Positions 24,801 to 39,800 of a stretch of DNA of 64,000 nt are shown here, piece by piece. The notes under the pieces are model-generated. The model searched no databases, was not told where the DNA came from, and was given only the letters and a program-made list of their open reading frames with translations. The first letter of the stretch is position 1. The number at the start of each line of letters is the position of its first letter. The position numbers and the translations under genes were made by a program. This stretch comes from Homalodisca vitripennis. Lineage: Eukaryota; Arthropoda; Insecta; Hemiptera; Cicadellidae. Location of the stretch: NCBI RefSeq assembly GCF_021130785.1, contig NC_060207.1, positions 189,246,001 through 189,310,000 of the forward strand, given 5' to 3'.

Positions 24801-27800
24801 GAATGTTTAAGACATGCAACAATTAATTATGTGATCCACTCAGTGATATTCCCTTCAAAGGTGAAGATGCAAAAGGATATCGCTTTTATCAAAAAAGTAA
24901 CATTCATGAGCATTAAAATTTTAGACCAATATCCCATTTGTCAACATTCTCCAAAGTTTTAGAAAAATTGTATTTGGTATGCTCCTAAATAACCAATAAT
25001 AATCAATAATTTTAATTGATAGACAGCATGGTTTTCTGGCTGGAAAATCTACCACTACAGCTCTGACTGATTTACTTCAGCGTATAATTGATATTATTGA
25101 AGTAAACAATACTGTTACCAGAACATTTCTCTTTTTAAGGTGAGCATTAGACTGCTTGGATCATTAATTGTTCATGGTTAAAGACTAACTGGGTATTAAG
25201 GAGACAGCACTGTTCCAGAGATACCTGAGTGGATGGGAGCATGTAGTGACAATAATACAATCAATGGAGTGACTAAAAAAACAACATCCCCACCACAGTC
25301 TATGTCTCTAGATGTGCCTCAAGGCTTTGTTCTGGGTCCTGAAGCAAAATCAGATATGGGATAATACTCTGGAGGGCATCAAATATCAACCTCCAGCAAG
25401 TAATGATCCAATAGAAATGAGTGGTAACTTTACCTCAGGACAGCTGTAAAGTAGCCTACAAGAATCTAAATATCCTTACCGTCAAAGCTCGTTACATACA
25501 TTAGTCATCATGTACTAAGCTGTCAATCTCAACTTGACTTGAAACAATCACCGTGGTCGAACAATCAGATATGGATATGACTTAAATCTACCAGCTCACA
25601 GGACTGTATTCTTTGCCAAGAAACTGTTGTATACTGGATGAAGACTGTTAAATGCTCTCACAATCACTCATATCAATGAATAAGAAGAATCTCAGTAGAA
25701 TACTGCATTGCTGGGTCATGGAAAAATCCGTCTACACAATCAATGACACCCTGGACTTCAAAAATGGAGAATGAAATTTTCTATTACTTGTATTTTTGTG
25801 TGTGTAAATTATACCTTTTCTGAACTTGATGTTTATGAATAGTTTTCTGTATTCATTCTGTTTCAGGAAGAATACAAAGAGGCGTTTCTATTGGTGAAAG
25901 ATCTTGAACCATCAGTGCCCCAAGAGTACATACTGAAGGGGGTTGTTAACGTGGCCATTGGACAAGAATCTGGATCTGTAAGTATGTATGTATTTATGTG
26001 AAAACTTATTTCATAGTGAGTAAACCTCAAAGTCTTATGTAGATTTGAAAGCATAATTCAGTAGTGTTAAAGCTGAAAAGCAATGTTATGGGGTTTGTTT
26101 TAAACGAAACACTCAGCGAATATTGAATCTACTAAATTTTTAATTATATTATAAATAAATCTAAATACGTATAATATCTTAAAACTAGGCTGATTTTAAA
26201 TGGACTATTGTTTATAAAACTGTCACAATAGCACTATTAACTATATTATCCATCTTATTTAACTATATTACACATGAGTCTATTTAACACCGTCACAGTC
26301 AATAATTATTAATACAATTCCTGCCGTCATGAGTATTACCACTATTTCTGTCACTTCACAAGTTCATTTCTGGAGCTCAACTCACTTGCTGCGCTACAGC
26401 ACCTTATAAGGTTATTGGTGCTTCCAGGACATACAAGTTCTAGAACTTATTAGACAAGTGAAGAAGAGTCACAGTGCCCACCCATCGCTCATGTAAAGAA
26501 AGGTGAATGGGTCAGATAAAGAAACTGCCTCAACCCACAGGGCGTTCTCTCTGCAGCAATGCTATTCATGTATTATCCATTTTTGTATTGTCAGGGATCT
26601 TGATGGTTCAGTCACATTTCATTGTATCATAGGTTGACCTGTTTATCTGGAACATTCTCGTAACGCTAACAAGAGTACATCAATAAGTCCATTTTATTAT
26701 AGTCACTAGATTTCTCTTATTTTTTTATAACTTTTTAAAAAACTGGTTCTACCACACGCAACAATCCCCTTCCTTATACAGAGCCTGAACTCACACTAAA
26801 ATAGTTTAGTCATTGAGGGAGGAACAATTCTCACTGGTCAGCCAAACCGTTTTTCAATATACTGTTTAAATTACAAACAGTAAGAGGGATGTAGCTGTGC
26901 GTGTGAACGGAGCAGGCCAAAGTTGTAAAGTCATGTGTAAAACACAAGTCTATGTTTAATCATTAGCGAGCAAGGAAGGTAAGCGACAGCAGTGCCTCTA
27001 TGTTTACAGAAACACAAGCAGTTCTCTCCCACGCCATGCCTCACCACTATCCTTGTTGGCCAATGTCATGGGCACAGTTACTCGCCTCCTACTGTAAAGA
27101 ATCAAAAAGCTTTATTGTCATTGAGTCAGTGGCGTATATAGAAAAATATTTTGGGGGGGCTGAAATACCGGGGGGTCGGGGGGTATGGAATACCCCCCAG
27201 TTAGAAGGGGGGTCCGGGGGCCCCTCCCCCGGGAAAATTTTGCCAATTTAAGTCTTAAAAAACACAGGTTTAAGGTTTTTTGGCATGTATAAAATGCTAA
27301 AATGGAAAGAATGAAAATCACTCTTTCGGAGAGATTTTTAAGTTTTTCAAGGCGAGTTTCCCTTCTTTTTCGAGCAGGTTTCACTTTTCCATTTTAGCGT
27401 TATTATGTTTATATAGAAGGACCTGTATCCTTTGTATATTATTTTTGTATAAAATTAAAATTCAAAACTTAAGTGTCTGCTAGTTTGGTAGTTTTCAGTT
27501 GTTAAAATAGAAAATAATAGAGGCTATAAAGTCCTATTTTTAAAATCTTTTGGTTTAAAATAGTTGTTATACAAAGAAATATATTGTCCTACGTATCTAA
27601 AACACAACACCACACCACAATATTATAAGTTTTGAAACTAATAAATGTTGACTATATACTATATTTATTTTAGCAATTGAATTGTTATTTTTAGTTTTTT
27701 TTAATTTTACCTTAATGAAATCAGAAATAGTAATTTCAGTATGCACACAATTCAAAATATTTATATCGTTAAAAAACTAAAATCTCAAACAGCCTTCCAA

Positions 27801-30800
27801 GCTACAATAACCAGTTATTGTAGGCCTACTTTATGAACTGTTACAAGGGAAGAAAATGTAATATAGCTAAAAGTATTCATGAAACACTGTTTATTGTCAT
27901 TTTACAAAACAAAATCCAAATTTCTAGACTTCAGTGAAAATTGTTTTTAAAACTTCCTCATCAGTTTATGGTAATGTCTCTATGAATAGATAAAAGTGCA
28001 AGACCATTCAACCTGTTTTCCGAAGTTTTGTTTCTCAGATACGTTTTAAAAGTCTTCGGAGAGATGAAAAGCTCCTTTCTGCAGAAGCCACTGAAACGGG
28101 TTAAAACCGCTAACAATTTCAAAATATTAAACATGTTTGGGAAATAGTCTTTATCACATTTTTCAAGAGCAGAAATTTGCAGTTTTTTTGGCAAACTTTC
28201 TTTTTCTTCACGATTCCACTTTTGTTTCCACAGTAGAAATTCACTTCGTACCTCATCTCTGAAAGATAGATCTTTTTCATAAAACGTCAGGGCAGGTTCC
28301 AGGGATGAAAATTCCGTTTTAATGCAGTGCTCAGGAAAAACATTCTGTAGTGAGTCGATTACTTCCCTGTGGTTTTTAAAACGCATCCTGAAGTGAACAG
28401 CAGAAAATCGTCAAGGTATGGTATATACACTACACGCCGGTAGTATTCTTCCACGTTGTATAAGGAGTATTGCAGCGATTAGTTTTTGCTTGCGACATGT
28501 ACGGGGGGTTTCCTCTTTGATACCTAATTTGTCAGTGCTTACTTTTAGCTCACTGAACAAAGCCTGGAATGTCTCTTCTGCTTTGCTTCGCCTTTTCCTT
28601 TACTAGTTCCAATACATTGGAAATCTGTTTTGTTGGCTTGAGCAAGATCTATATCTTTCTTTTGGAGCATCTCTGAAAGGCGGATAGTCAAAGAAAGCAA
28701 GTTGTTCAAAATAAAAAGACATGCAACAAACTGAAAACTGGTCACGGAGGCAATTAGTGTGTGTGCTTTTACAGAAGCTTCTGCAGTCGATTCTTCTTCA
28801 ATAGTTGATAGAGCGGTAATTATAGGCTCCAAAGCTTCTTTAAACATTATAACTGAATCGTGGCGTTTGCACCCAGCGAGTCTCACACAGACATATAAGT
28901 TTTTTTTCTTTTCATCTCAGGGCAGCATTCAGAAATACTTGACTTAAGTAATCGCAGTTCTCTTAGCTGACTTGTGAAAGAAACTACACACCTCACTGAT
29001 GACACCCATACAATTCCTTATCATAGGGATTTTTGATGCATCAGATAGACATAAGTTAAGAGAGTGAGAGGAACAATGTGTGTATATGGCTGAGGGTACT
29101 TTTTCACTTATGTATGCTTGTACCCCTCTGAACTGGCCACGTCATGACAGAAGCCCCATCATATCCTTGACCACGTAAATTGTTTAAATCAAGTCCAAGA
29201 CTGGTTAGACTTGACATTAATGTATTGGCTAAACCTTGAACCTGTTTTACATCATACACGGGTACAAAAAGCCAGAAAATCTTCCCTAATTTTAAACAAT
29301 TCCTCGTCAACATATCGGACACAGAGGGAAAATTGTTTCAATTTGGCTAATGTCTGTTGTCTCATCTGCTAATACTGAATAAAATAACAGATTTTCTCAC
29401 GTTGGATACAATTTTTGACTGTATTTGGGAACCAAAAATACCTATAATTTTCATTTTGGATAACAGAACTAGTATACATAGTTTTGCCACCACCAGTTTC
29501 TAGCTGTGTTTTAAGATTATTGTCCCCGTAATTAGCCCTGTACCTTAATAAAGAGCGAAAATTACCATCATTTTGTATAGGCTCGTCAAGATCCACTCTT
29601 CCACCATCACGATGCCCTCTAAGAGCAATTTGTTGCCTTCCACAAAATCTAATTGTCTGGATTATCGGTATAATTCTATTTTTGTTTTCCTGAACATTCA
29701 TTTTTCTCTGCATGTTGATACTGTTTTATCACACTTTCTGTTTTCCATGTACTAAGGATTTTACGTCTTCCAGCCATTAACATATGCAGTTTTATGATAT
29801 TGTTTATTTTCATGTTGCATGAAAACCTCCCTAGCTTTCTTAAGCTTTGTAGTAAGTGGTTTTGATACTAATACTCCCTAAACTCTGATGGTTTCCTTCC
29901 CACCTGTGTTGTGTGAGAAAAAAACACAATATTTTACACAGGGCCCCTTCCTTTGCTTCCGAATAAGCTAACCATTTGAAGTCTTTCCAACCACTTATAT
30001 TGAAAACTTCTGTTATTTTCAACTTTAGGAAATTCGTAACTACGTTGAGGCTTCCAACAGTTCTCAATAATTGAAATTTTCTCTTCATTTTGAAGTGAAA
30101 AGGAAGTTGGGGAGCAGTAATGACCAATATCATTGATATTGTGAACTAACAAAGTGTGATTACTCTCGTTAAGGTTATGTTTCAATTTCACCTTGTGATC
30201 CTTGATCTCAACAACGCCTGCCAGTTGATGTAGCACAAGTGGAGGGACTCGGTGTTATTTCAAACGATGTCTGCTCGTCGATCTCAGACGAAACACGTTT
30301 TTTTCTTCACGAAAAAAGCTTGAATCGAACTCTGTCCTCTTCATTTTAAATGTTTAATGTAGCCTATGTACTTCACACGTAAACTGTCAACTATAAAGTA
30401 ATCAGATCATGTTTAAATAACGCGACAACAAAACATATCACTTGATAACAGTCACTACAATCACAGCACATATGCATACAGCACTTAAAATGTCACCACG
30501 GGTGATACGCACTAGACAACAGCAGACAATGGCGTGGTAGTGCGGAATGAGGTCAGGTGTGGTGGGAGTGGGTGGGGGGGTTGTAGGAGGAGGAGGGTTT
30601 GCTAGGCAGCGGGGCCGCGGCGACACGTCATCGTCATAATACGCATGCCTGGCGCTGGCACTACACGAGCGGCCGACGCGACAGTCAGGAGCGTCAGGCT
30701 ACCTCGCACTCTTTACAGTTGCAACGCTTATTTGCATGCTTACAAAATATTAGTAATTTTCAACCTCTGAAAAAAAATAAATATTGAAATATTGTTAGGT

Positions 30801-33800
30801 AATCATAATGTATTCTTAAAATTCCACTATAAACTATAATACTAATGTAGTCGAAAGTATAGAAGCACAGCTTATTGAAAATAAAAATAAATTATCGTAT
30901 ATAAGTTATAATATTTTTTTTGTGTTTCAAATTTCGGGGGGGGCTCGAGCCCCCTGAGCCCCCCCCCCCCTTATATACGCCCTTGCATTGAGTACACAAG
31001 TGTACAATATAAATAGTCATAACCATAGTAAGCATGTACTATAATACTATTATAAACTAGATTACACTTGATATCTTTTCCTTTAATTGTTCACATATTT
31101 GTGGTCTGAAAAAAATAACATTGTTCTAGAGGTAAAAATTAAAATTTTATCAAATAAAATAAATCATTTATTAAATAAAAGTGCACAAAAGAGGAAGATA
31201 AAACAACTTAGTAGCACCAGTGTAACTAGAAAGCATCTACACTTAAAATTTAAACAATTAAAATGATCACTTAAACAACATTAATAAAAACAAAGTTACA
31301 AACAGATACAATAATTTTAAAAAATAACAAAGTTTACAGTTAAAATGTTAAGGTAATTGTATCGCAGGCAAAGAATTCATTAACTAAAAATAAATTCAGC
31401 ATCTCCATGCAAGTAAAAAAAAATGCAAGAACATTCAACCTTCACAGGAGCAGCTAAAAATGACCAGAACCTGACTAAACTAAATACACACTCATCACTT
31501 CCAGCAAGTGATAACGAAGACTCTCAAATGATCCAAGTGAAAGTGATGGTACATAGAGAACAAAACTCTTTAATAAATGAAGCTGAAAATCTGAACAAAC
31601 CCCCTCAGCAACCTATAAAGACACCACCCTGCACATCTAGAGTTAAAGCACCAAATGAAACATTTGAGGGATTTTTTGCTGAAAATATTGAATATTATAA
31701 GATAATAGACAAAATTTACAAAGACCAAGTATACTTTTCACCATCATACTCTTGATCTACAACCAAAAGATCTATTCCTGAAACTAGAATGGAAGAATCC
31801 AATTCAAACAACGAACCTCAAGTAAACAACTCTTTTTTAGCCCCTGCTCACCGGAAAATGGGAAATCTCAAATACAAATCAAGAGTTTTCAGAAAATGCC
31901 TCATTGCATCAAAGAACCCATAAACAATCCAAATTATCTCCTTGAACAAACCATTAATCACAAACATGTTTGGACATTACAACAAAATGTACAACCTGCT
32001 CAAGAACAGACAAAAGAAAGAACCCTCACTTTCCTACACCAAAACACAGACAGGATATCCAACAAAATAGAGCGTCTAAACACCCTTCTTTTTGAATTAA
32101 AACCAGACTTTGTGATCCTAACAGAACATGGACAAAAAATTGAATCACTGCAAAATACAAGACTTATTGGGTATATACTCACTGCCGAATACTGTAGGAA
32201 ACACCACCAAAAGGGAGGAGCTGCTATATTTGCAAAAGAATCTTTAAACCATCATGTTGACATAATTGACACATACAATTGCAGTACAGAATTGGTAAGC
32301 GAAATAGCTATTGCTAAGATTACCCTTGGTAGGTCCCATCTCTTTCTTGTTGGAGTTTACAGAACAAATGGAAACCTGGAAGCCAGCCTGGAAATTCTAG
32401 CTGAAGCACTGGAAAGCATACCAACGAACCAACCAGTATTAATAATGGGTGATATTAACATTGACAGCCTGACCAAAAAGAATGACTACACTTTAATGAA
32501 TGAAATCCTGACTAGTCACAACATCCATCGTCTTCAAGGACATCCATTGACTGTGTTTGTACTAACCTCAAACCAGAAAAGATTCACGTTGAGGTCATAA
32601 ATATGGCCATCTCGGATCACACTGGTCAACTCTGCACCATTCAATGGAACAAACACATACCACCCCCACCTGCTACCGAGTGCAGAAACATGAGCAACAG
32701 AAATCTGCTTAACTTGAAAACTTTGCTCCGTCAGCAAGACTGGACATCAGTCTTCCATATGAATGATATAGAAGAATCATACAATAACTTTAACAGTGCC
32801 CTTTCTTTTACCATCAATTCAACTTGTCCCATAATAAAATTGAAAAAGAGGACCAAGCGGGCCATACAAACTTTAACTGACCCCATAGCAGTTCATCTGA
32901 GGAGGCAATTCACTGAAGCCCAAGATTTGTACAACACTACAGGAGATGAAACTGACAAAAGAAATCTAGCCCTTCTAAAAAAAAGAGTACGACCTACGAC
33001 TAAAACATCTTAGACGCCAAGATAACATAAAAACAATTTCATCAGCAGATAATAAATCCAGTGCAATCTGGCAGGTTATAAACTCAGAGAGAAAGCCAAA
33101 AGAGGAAAAGCACCTTCCCGCAGCACTAGACGTACAGGGAAAACTCATAAGAGATCCCACAAAAATTGCAGATTATCTCAATAAATTTTTCATAAATGTA
33201 GCTGAAGATACTATACTAAACAGTAAACAGCCAAGAAACCACAAAATCCTACCAGCCCCAAACCCAGACATACCAAATTTCACACTGCACCACACAACCC
33301 GAAAAGAAATAGATCAAATTATCCAATCATTGAAAACTAAAACCTCAGCTGGATATGATAATGTCTCAACAAAACTTTTGAAAGTTTGTAAAGAAGAACT
33401 AATTGGACCTTTAATAACATAATAAATAAATCTTTTAATTCTGGAATATTCCCGACAGCACTTAAACTAGCCAAAGTGTACCCTAAATATAAGCAAGGAT
33501 GCACTTCACAAGCAGCTAACTACCGCCCTATTTCATTAATACCCACCTTCTCCAAAGTTATTGAAAAATTGGTACTAAACAGATTGCTCCATCACATAAT
33601 AACTAATCAACTTCTGACACCCCACCAACACGGGTTTTTGACTGGAAGGTCAACAACAACAGCTCTTATTAGCCTGGTGGAATTTTTAACAGACCAATTG
33701 GAAGAAGGTAACACAGCCACTGCCATTCTAATTGACTACAGTAAGGCATTTGACTGCCTTAGTCATGGACATCTCTTAGAAAAACTGACGACTTTTGGAA

Positions 33801-36800
33801 TAAATGGAAAATCACATGACTGGATAAAAAGTTACCTGACAGGACGAAACCAAATGGTAGAAATAAACCACACCTCAAACAATTTAACACGTCAGATAAA
33901 GTCAGTACCACAGCCCATCACGCGTGGTGTACCTCAAGGCTCTGTATTAGGACCGGTCTTATACATTTTATACACAAATGACCTACCTAGCTTCATGCAA
34001 AATCTCGGACAAACGCTGATGTATGCAGACGATACAGTGCTCCTACTAGGTAAAAAAGAACCAGATCAACTTGAAATAGCTGCTTACACTGCTCTGAATA
34101 TGGCTTTTCAATATAGTCATGGAAATGACCTTGTCGTAAATGAAAATAAAACTAAACAGCTGGTTCTAGGAAGACACAAGGAAATTGCAGGGAGACTACC
34201 AGAGCTGGAGTTAACAGACACTTCAAAGTACCTGGGCATAATAATTGACGACCGCCTTACATGGACAGATCACATAGACTCTCTGTGCAAAAAGTTGAGC
34301 ACAGCATTATATGTAATTCGCAGGATAAAAAGTACATGTGACACAGCAACAGCCAAGACTGCTTACCACGCCCTATACGAAAGTCACCTTCGATATGGGA
34401 TTGCTGCCTGGGGAGGCACCTCAGCGAATAACATGCAACGTCTCGTAGTCCATCAGAAGAGAGCAATCAGAATTCTTAGCAACCTCCAGCAAAGGGAATC
34501 CTGCAGGCATCCATTTAAAGATCTAAGAATTCTCACTGTTGTCAATCTCTACATCTTGGAAACTATCACCTTTCTCCATATTAAGTCACCTGAAGCAGCA
34601 AGAACCGGTGCACAATATCACAATTACAATACTAGGCATGCCACCAACTACCAACTCCCAGTACACCGACTCACTATGACAGAGAAGAAACCTACCTACG
34701 CAGGAGCAAAGTTATGGAACGCCCTCCCAGAACACCTTAAAAAGACTGAAAAACAGCAGTTTGTACGAAGACTGAAGAACTGGTTACTGGAGCATCCGTT
34801 TTACCAACTGAAAGAATTTTATGAGTGGACTAATAACAATGAATGTCAGCAGTGAAACAGTTTTATATTAACTTGACAAAATATTCCATAATAGACTTCC
34901 ATGACTCTTGTTCTTATCTCTATGATAATGTACAACAGAATGTAAAAATTAAAAAAAAAAAATAAATAACAGTGTATAAGGGAGTTATCTTAAGCCAATT
35001 CTTAAAAACAATTTTAAATGTATTGATACTTGTTGTCCATGCACTATCAGGTAACTTATTGGAAAGTTGAACCTCCATAAAGCAGTGACATTTTAAATTT
35101 CTCAAGTCTTACATGAATTAAATTCAACATATGTTTGACCCTTGTCTTATAGTTATGGGTGTCATGGCGCATCTCATACTCATTCAAATTGTCTTTAACT
35201 TTAACTAAACAATAGTATATGTACATAGATAGTACAGTCATTATTAAGAACTCTTTAAAATTTGGTCTGCAAGATTCTCTACCCTTCACATTCTTTAGCA
35301 ACCGTAAAGCTTGCCTCACAGAAATATACCATATGATAGAAGTGAGTGGAAAAAGGCAAAATATGATGTTAATAACATATATCTATTTACACACAAACTT
35401 AACCTACGTAAACATTATTTATCAGATCAGATTTAAATATTAATACTTGCCAAATTGTGTTTGAACTATTTTATACCCTTTTCAATTGATTTTTGAGATT
35501 TTCTTGGCATAAAACATAAACGATTTTTGGGCAATGCATTCAGGACTCCATTCAGTTCTGGGTACATTTTTATCCCTAAAAAGTCATATGGACAAAATTT
35601 TAAGTTTTAATTTCAGTCTGTTAGGTTGTTGTTGTGTTTATAGGGGAACAAACAAACTTGTTCTATCTACTTACTTTTTCTCTTACACTCACCCAACAAT
35701 TAGATGGAAAAATAATGGTGTGACAGCCTGAAAATTAAGAGGTTATATAATAAAAAATAAATGTTCTTTACGTACTAAAATTATGTTTGGTTCCCAGAGG
35801 GAACATATCAAGGTGGCTCAGCAGTTCTTCCAGCTGGTAGGTAGCAGTGCCAGTGAGTGCGACACCATTCCTGGGCGACAGTGTATGGCCTCCTCGTTCT
35901 TCCTGCAGCGCCAGTTTGATGATGTCATGCTTTACCTTAGCTCCATCAAGAGCTACTACTGCAATGATGACAGCTTTAATTTCAACTACGCCCAGGTAAA
36001 GCATTTCATTGAGGATGAACAGTCAGATAACACATAGATCCAGAGTCATCAATTTAGTGATTTATAAACATTACTGAAATGTCCAAATACTATTTTAATA
36101 AGTCTTCTTTTTAAATAAAATATTTTCAACTAGAAAAAGACATATTTGTAGACATGTTATTATTTGAAATCATATAAATTTAAAAAATAACTACCTGTTT
36201 GATTTCAGGCCAAAGCAGCATTGGGACACTTCAAAGAAGCCGAAGAGATATTCCTTATGGTCCAAAATGAAAAGTTACAAAATGACTACATTTATATAAG
36301 TCATTTAGCCAGATGCTGTGAGTTTCACTGTACATTTAACGTATTTATAGCCTATTTTGGAGGTAAAAAAATTATATTTGATCTGAATTGTAAAACTATT
36401 TTGGTTTCTTATTGATGTATTGGTCTTTTATTGTGATGATTAAGGACAGTTGTCATCTTTTTAAAACTTATCCATACGCTGTATGCATCCAGGGTTGGCG
36501 TGGCGGGGCGAGTAGAGACTCCAACAGGAACAGACTATTACTTTACTCAATCAAGGTTATGCACTTCCTTTTATCAATATACCATCTGTATATTTATTCA
36601 TTTGCAAGAGAGTGATTTTTCCATTTTCAATTAGTGAAATTATTCTTTAATCTCAAATTTTGTTCTTCCAATTAGTGAATAGTTATTGTATCCCACTATA
36701 TTGTTATTCAAGTGACAGATGTCACAAAGTGAGTAAATGTTTTTTCTCTTTTTTAAACAGTTATTAATGTCAAGGTAAGCAAGTTTACTATTTATATAAG

Positions 36801-39800
36801 GGTGTGGGGTGATACTATGCTGATTTTACTTTATTTACGCACAGCATTTCAATATGCACTGTTATTGAAAATTATGCCAATTTCATGTACATTTTAGTGA
36901 CAAGGTGAATTTGTCAGCAAATATGTAATATGTATAGAGATGGTGTAGTGAGTAAGGTAATGGTGATATATTGTTTAGAATTAGCCAGGCCTGTGATCAA
37001 AGTTAACAGCGATGTAAAACTAGTCTTAAGATTAATGCATTGACAGATAATGGAAATATTCGTGGAAAATGCTGCTTTGGTTATTGAGTTCCTATTTTAT
37101 ATCTCTCAAATTCCATGAAGAATATTATACATTGTAATGGTAAGCTGAACTTAAAGATTTATATTTAATGTTAACCAAATATTTAGAAAAAAAAAACCAA
37201 TAAGACAGTACCTTTACTTTCAGTACAGCCCTTGTGGTTATGTCTAGTACTGCATTATGGTACCATGTGTCTTTGTAATGTAGTTTAATTTGATTGCATA
37301 AATGTGATTTGTATTGTTTTATGTGGTATAAGTTTTATTATGATATTACAATAATATGGTGTTCCCTGCAATTAAATCATACTATTGCCTGGGTATAAAT
37401 TGAGGTTTTGTTTTTAAGTAATCTTATAACACAAAATAATTTTCACAAAATGATTAAAAACAATATGATTTATTAACTTAGTAAAATTTTATGTCATAAC
37501 TACACAATCAATTTGTATAAGAGGATTTGTGTTGTTTTCTTATTTGTATAAGAATACAATATTCTTTCCAGTTTGCATTACTATTATTTATTATTGTAAA
37601 TAATAAGAAATCTGTATTTTATGGTGGATTTAAAATTTGTATTTAGACGTGATGTCTGGCAAACCACAGTCTGCTTGGGAGCTTTACCTGAAAATGGAAA
37701 CATCTGCAGATTCCTTCAGTCTTCTTCAGGTAACAAAACCAAACAAATAAATATACAAGAATTTCCAGAAAATCTCAAAGCTTTACGATTCAGAATATTA
37801 CAAAATTATATCAGGGTTGCTACAGGAGTCCAATAATGAAATTCCCTGACTTTTCCCTGATTTCCAGACCAAATTTTTAATTTTTCCCTGACTTTTTCGA
37901 CGCAATCCCCAGGGTTTTTGGCAATTAATGGGTGGAAAAAAGCGGTGTTGAGGCTAACAGGGTGGCAAATATAAAAAAGCAAAAAATAAAGTGAACACAG
38001 TTTAATAGCCGGCCGAGCCGCCTCGGCTGCCTGCTTCATGCGCCGCGTCGTCTGCAGGCTTGGACTCGGCGCGGCGGCAGTAAGTTTATTTGTGTAAAGG
38101 GATTTTATATTTTTCCCTGACCAACGTCGAAATTCCCTGACTTGAGACCGGATTCCCTGACTTTTCCCTGATTTCCAGTCCTGTTTTTTTTCCCTGACCT
38201 GTAGCATCCCTGTATGCTAATGTTTTTTTATTTAATCCGGAATAAAGTTGAGCTATTCACAAGTTAAATAAGAAAAAAAAATTATTTACTACTTCTACCT
38301 AAAATTTAACTAGAGAAACAGACAAATCTACAATTTTATAAATTGTAACTTAAAGTTATTTATTGTTGCAAGTCTATTTTATTTTGTTAAAAATTGAAAT
38401 TAATTTATAATTTATTAAGCGGTAATCTCATTTACTATTCATCAAATTGATGCACTATTCAACAACTTCTGAGGTGTTTTGTTTTGTTCTCTAAGTCAAA
38501 AAGTATAACTTTAGTTCAAAGTAAAAACATATAAACTTAGATTAAAAAACTAATTCCTAAAATCAAATGTTGTCACTTGTCTTGTTCCGTTTCTCTGTGG
38601 GAGGAGGAAACGTGTCTTGGAATCTGTTGTACATTTTACTAGAACACCCCTACAATAAACTATATAAAAATTAGAGGTTATTTTAAGTAAAGTTTAAAAC
38701 TGAAATTTTGATCTAAAATTTTATTTTATCATGCAACTGTTTAAAAAGCAATAAAAATGTGGGATGATGTTTTTGTAAAACGTTAGATCAAGCATTTCTT
38801 ATTCTTAATTTCAGTTCTGATTCACACAAATTTATTCCTTACCCCATCAATTGTTTTGTAACTACAGTGCGTTACAGAAAGATTAGTAAAATCACCATTT
38901 AATAGAAAATTATAAAACAATTAGAGTAGACATATTTTTCTTTATTTTACTAGTGAATCAATACTTATTGCATGCAACAAACACATATTTATAAAAACTA
39001 AATAAAGTAGAACACATTAAGGAACAAAATAGCAACATTTATATTTTACATTAATCTTAAATTTATCCTTCACTGTAGCATAGGTGTAAGACTATGGCTT
39101 TTTAACCCAGAATCTCAGGTTTGATTTCTAGTGTGGTTGATAAAAATTTGCAAGCATGTTCGTACCGTATTCCCTTAAAAATGTTTGGTGTAAACTAATT
39201 AAAATTCTTCTGATATAGAAAGAACCCCTTAAAAAAAAATTGTCATTATCTATCAATTGGTTACATTTCTTACATAGAAATAACAAAATTCGCAATTTTA
39301 CTTCGTAATACCTCGCAAATACTTCGCAATTTTTAAATATTGACAGTAACAAAAGCTACTCAAAACAACATGACCACAAAAGAAATGTTTCGCGTCGGTG
39401 AAATTATTTTTGCCAAAGTAAAAGGCTATGCACACTGGCCTGCAATTATCAATAGCATAGAAGACAGTATGAACAACAAGACAGTAACGATACAATGTAA
39501 CCTTTTTTGGCACAAATGAGGCTGGAACAATTAAACAGATAGATATTTTCAAATACATAGAAAATATTGAAAAATATGGGAAGCCTAAGACAAAAAACTG
39601 CAGAAATGTTGAATTTAACGATGCTCTTATTGAGGCAGAAAGATGTTTAAACCTGAACTCCTCTCCTCGCTGCAACACCAAAATTGAGGAACTGCGAGAA
39701 AAAATCCTTAACCTTGCTGCAGAAGACGATCTGGATCATGACACCTCACTCACATTAGCGGCTGAGGTGGGCAATGCGCTGCTCACTGAAAAACACTTTA

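Noticed and set aside
36761..36774. 14-nt micro-exon between exons 9 and 10 of TTC26 (bounded by AAACAG and GTAAGC)
   Set aside because: Exon 9 ends one base into a Tyr codon and joins exon 10 at 37647 without a gap against vertebrate TTC26; adding 14 nt would shift the exon 10 frame.
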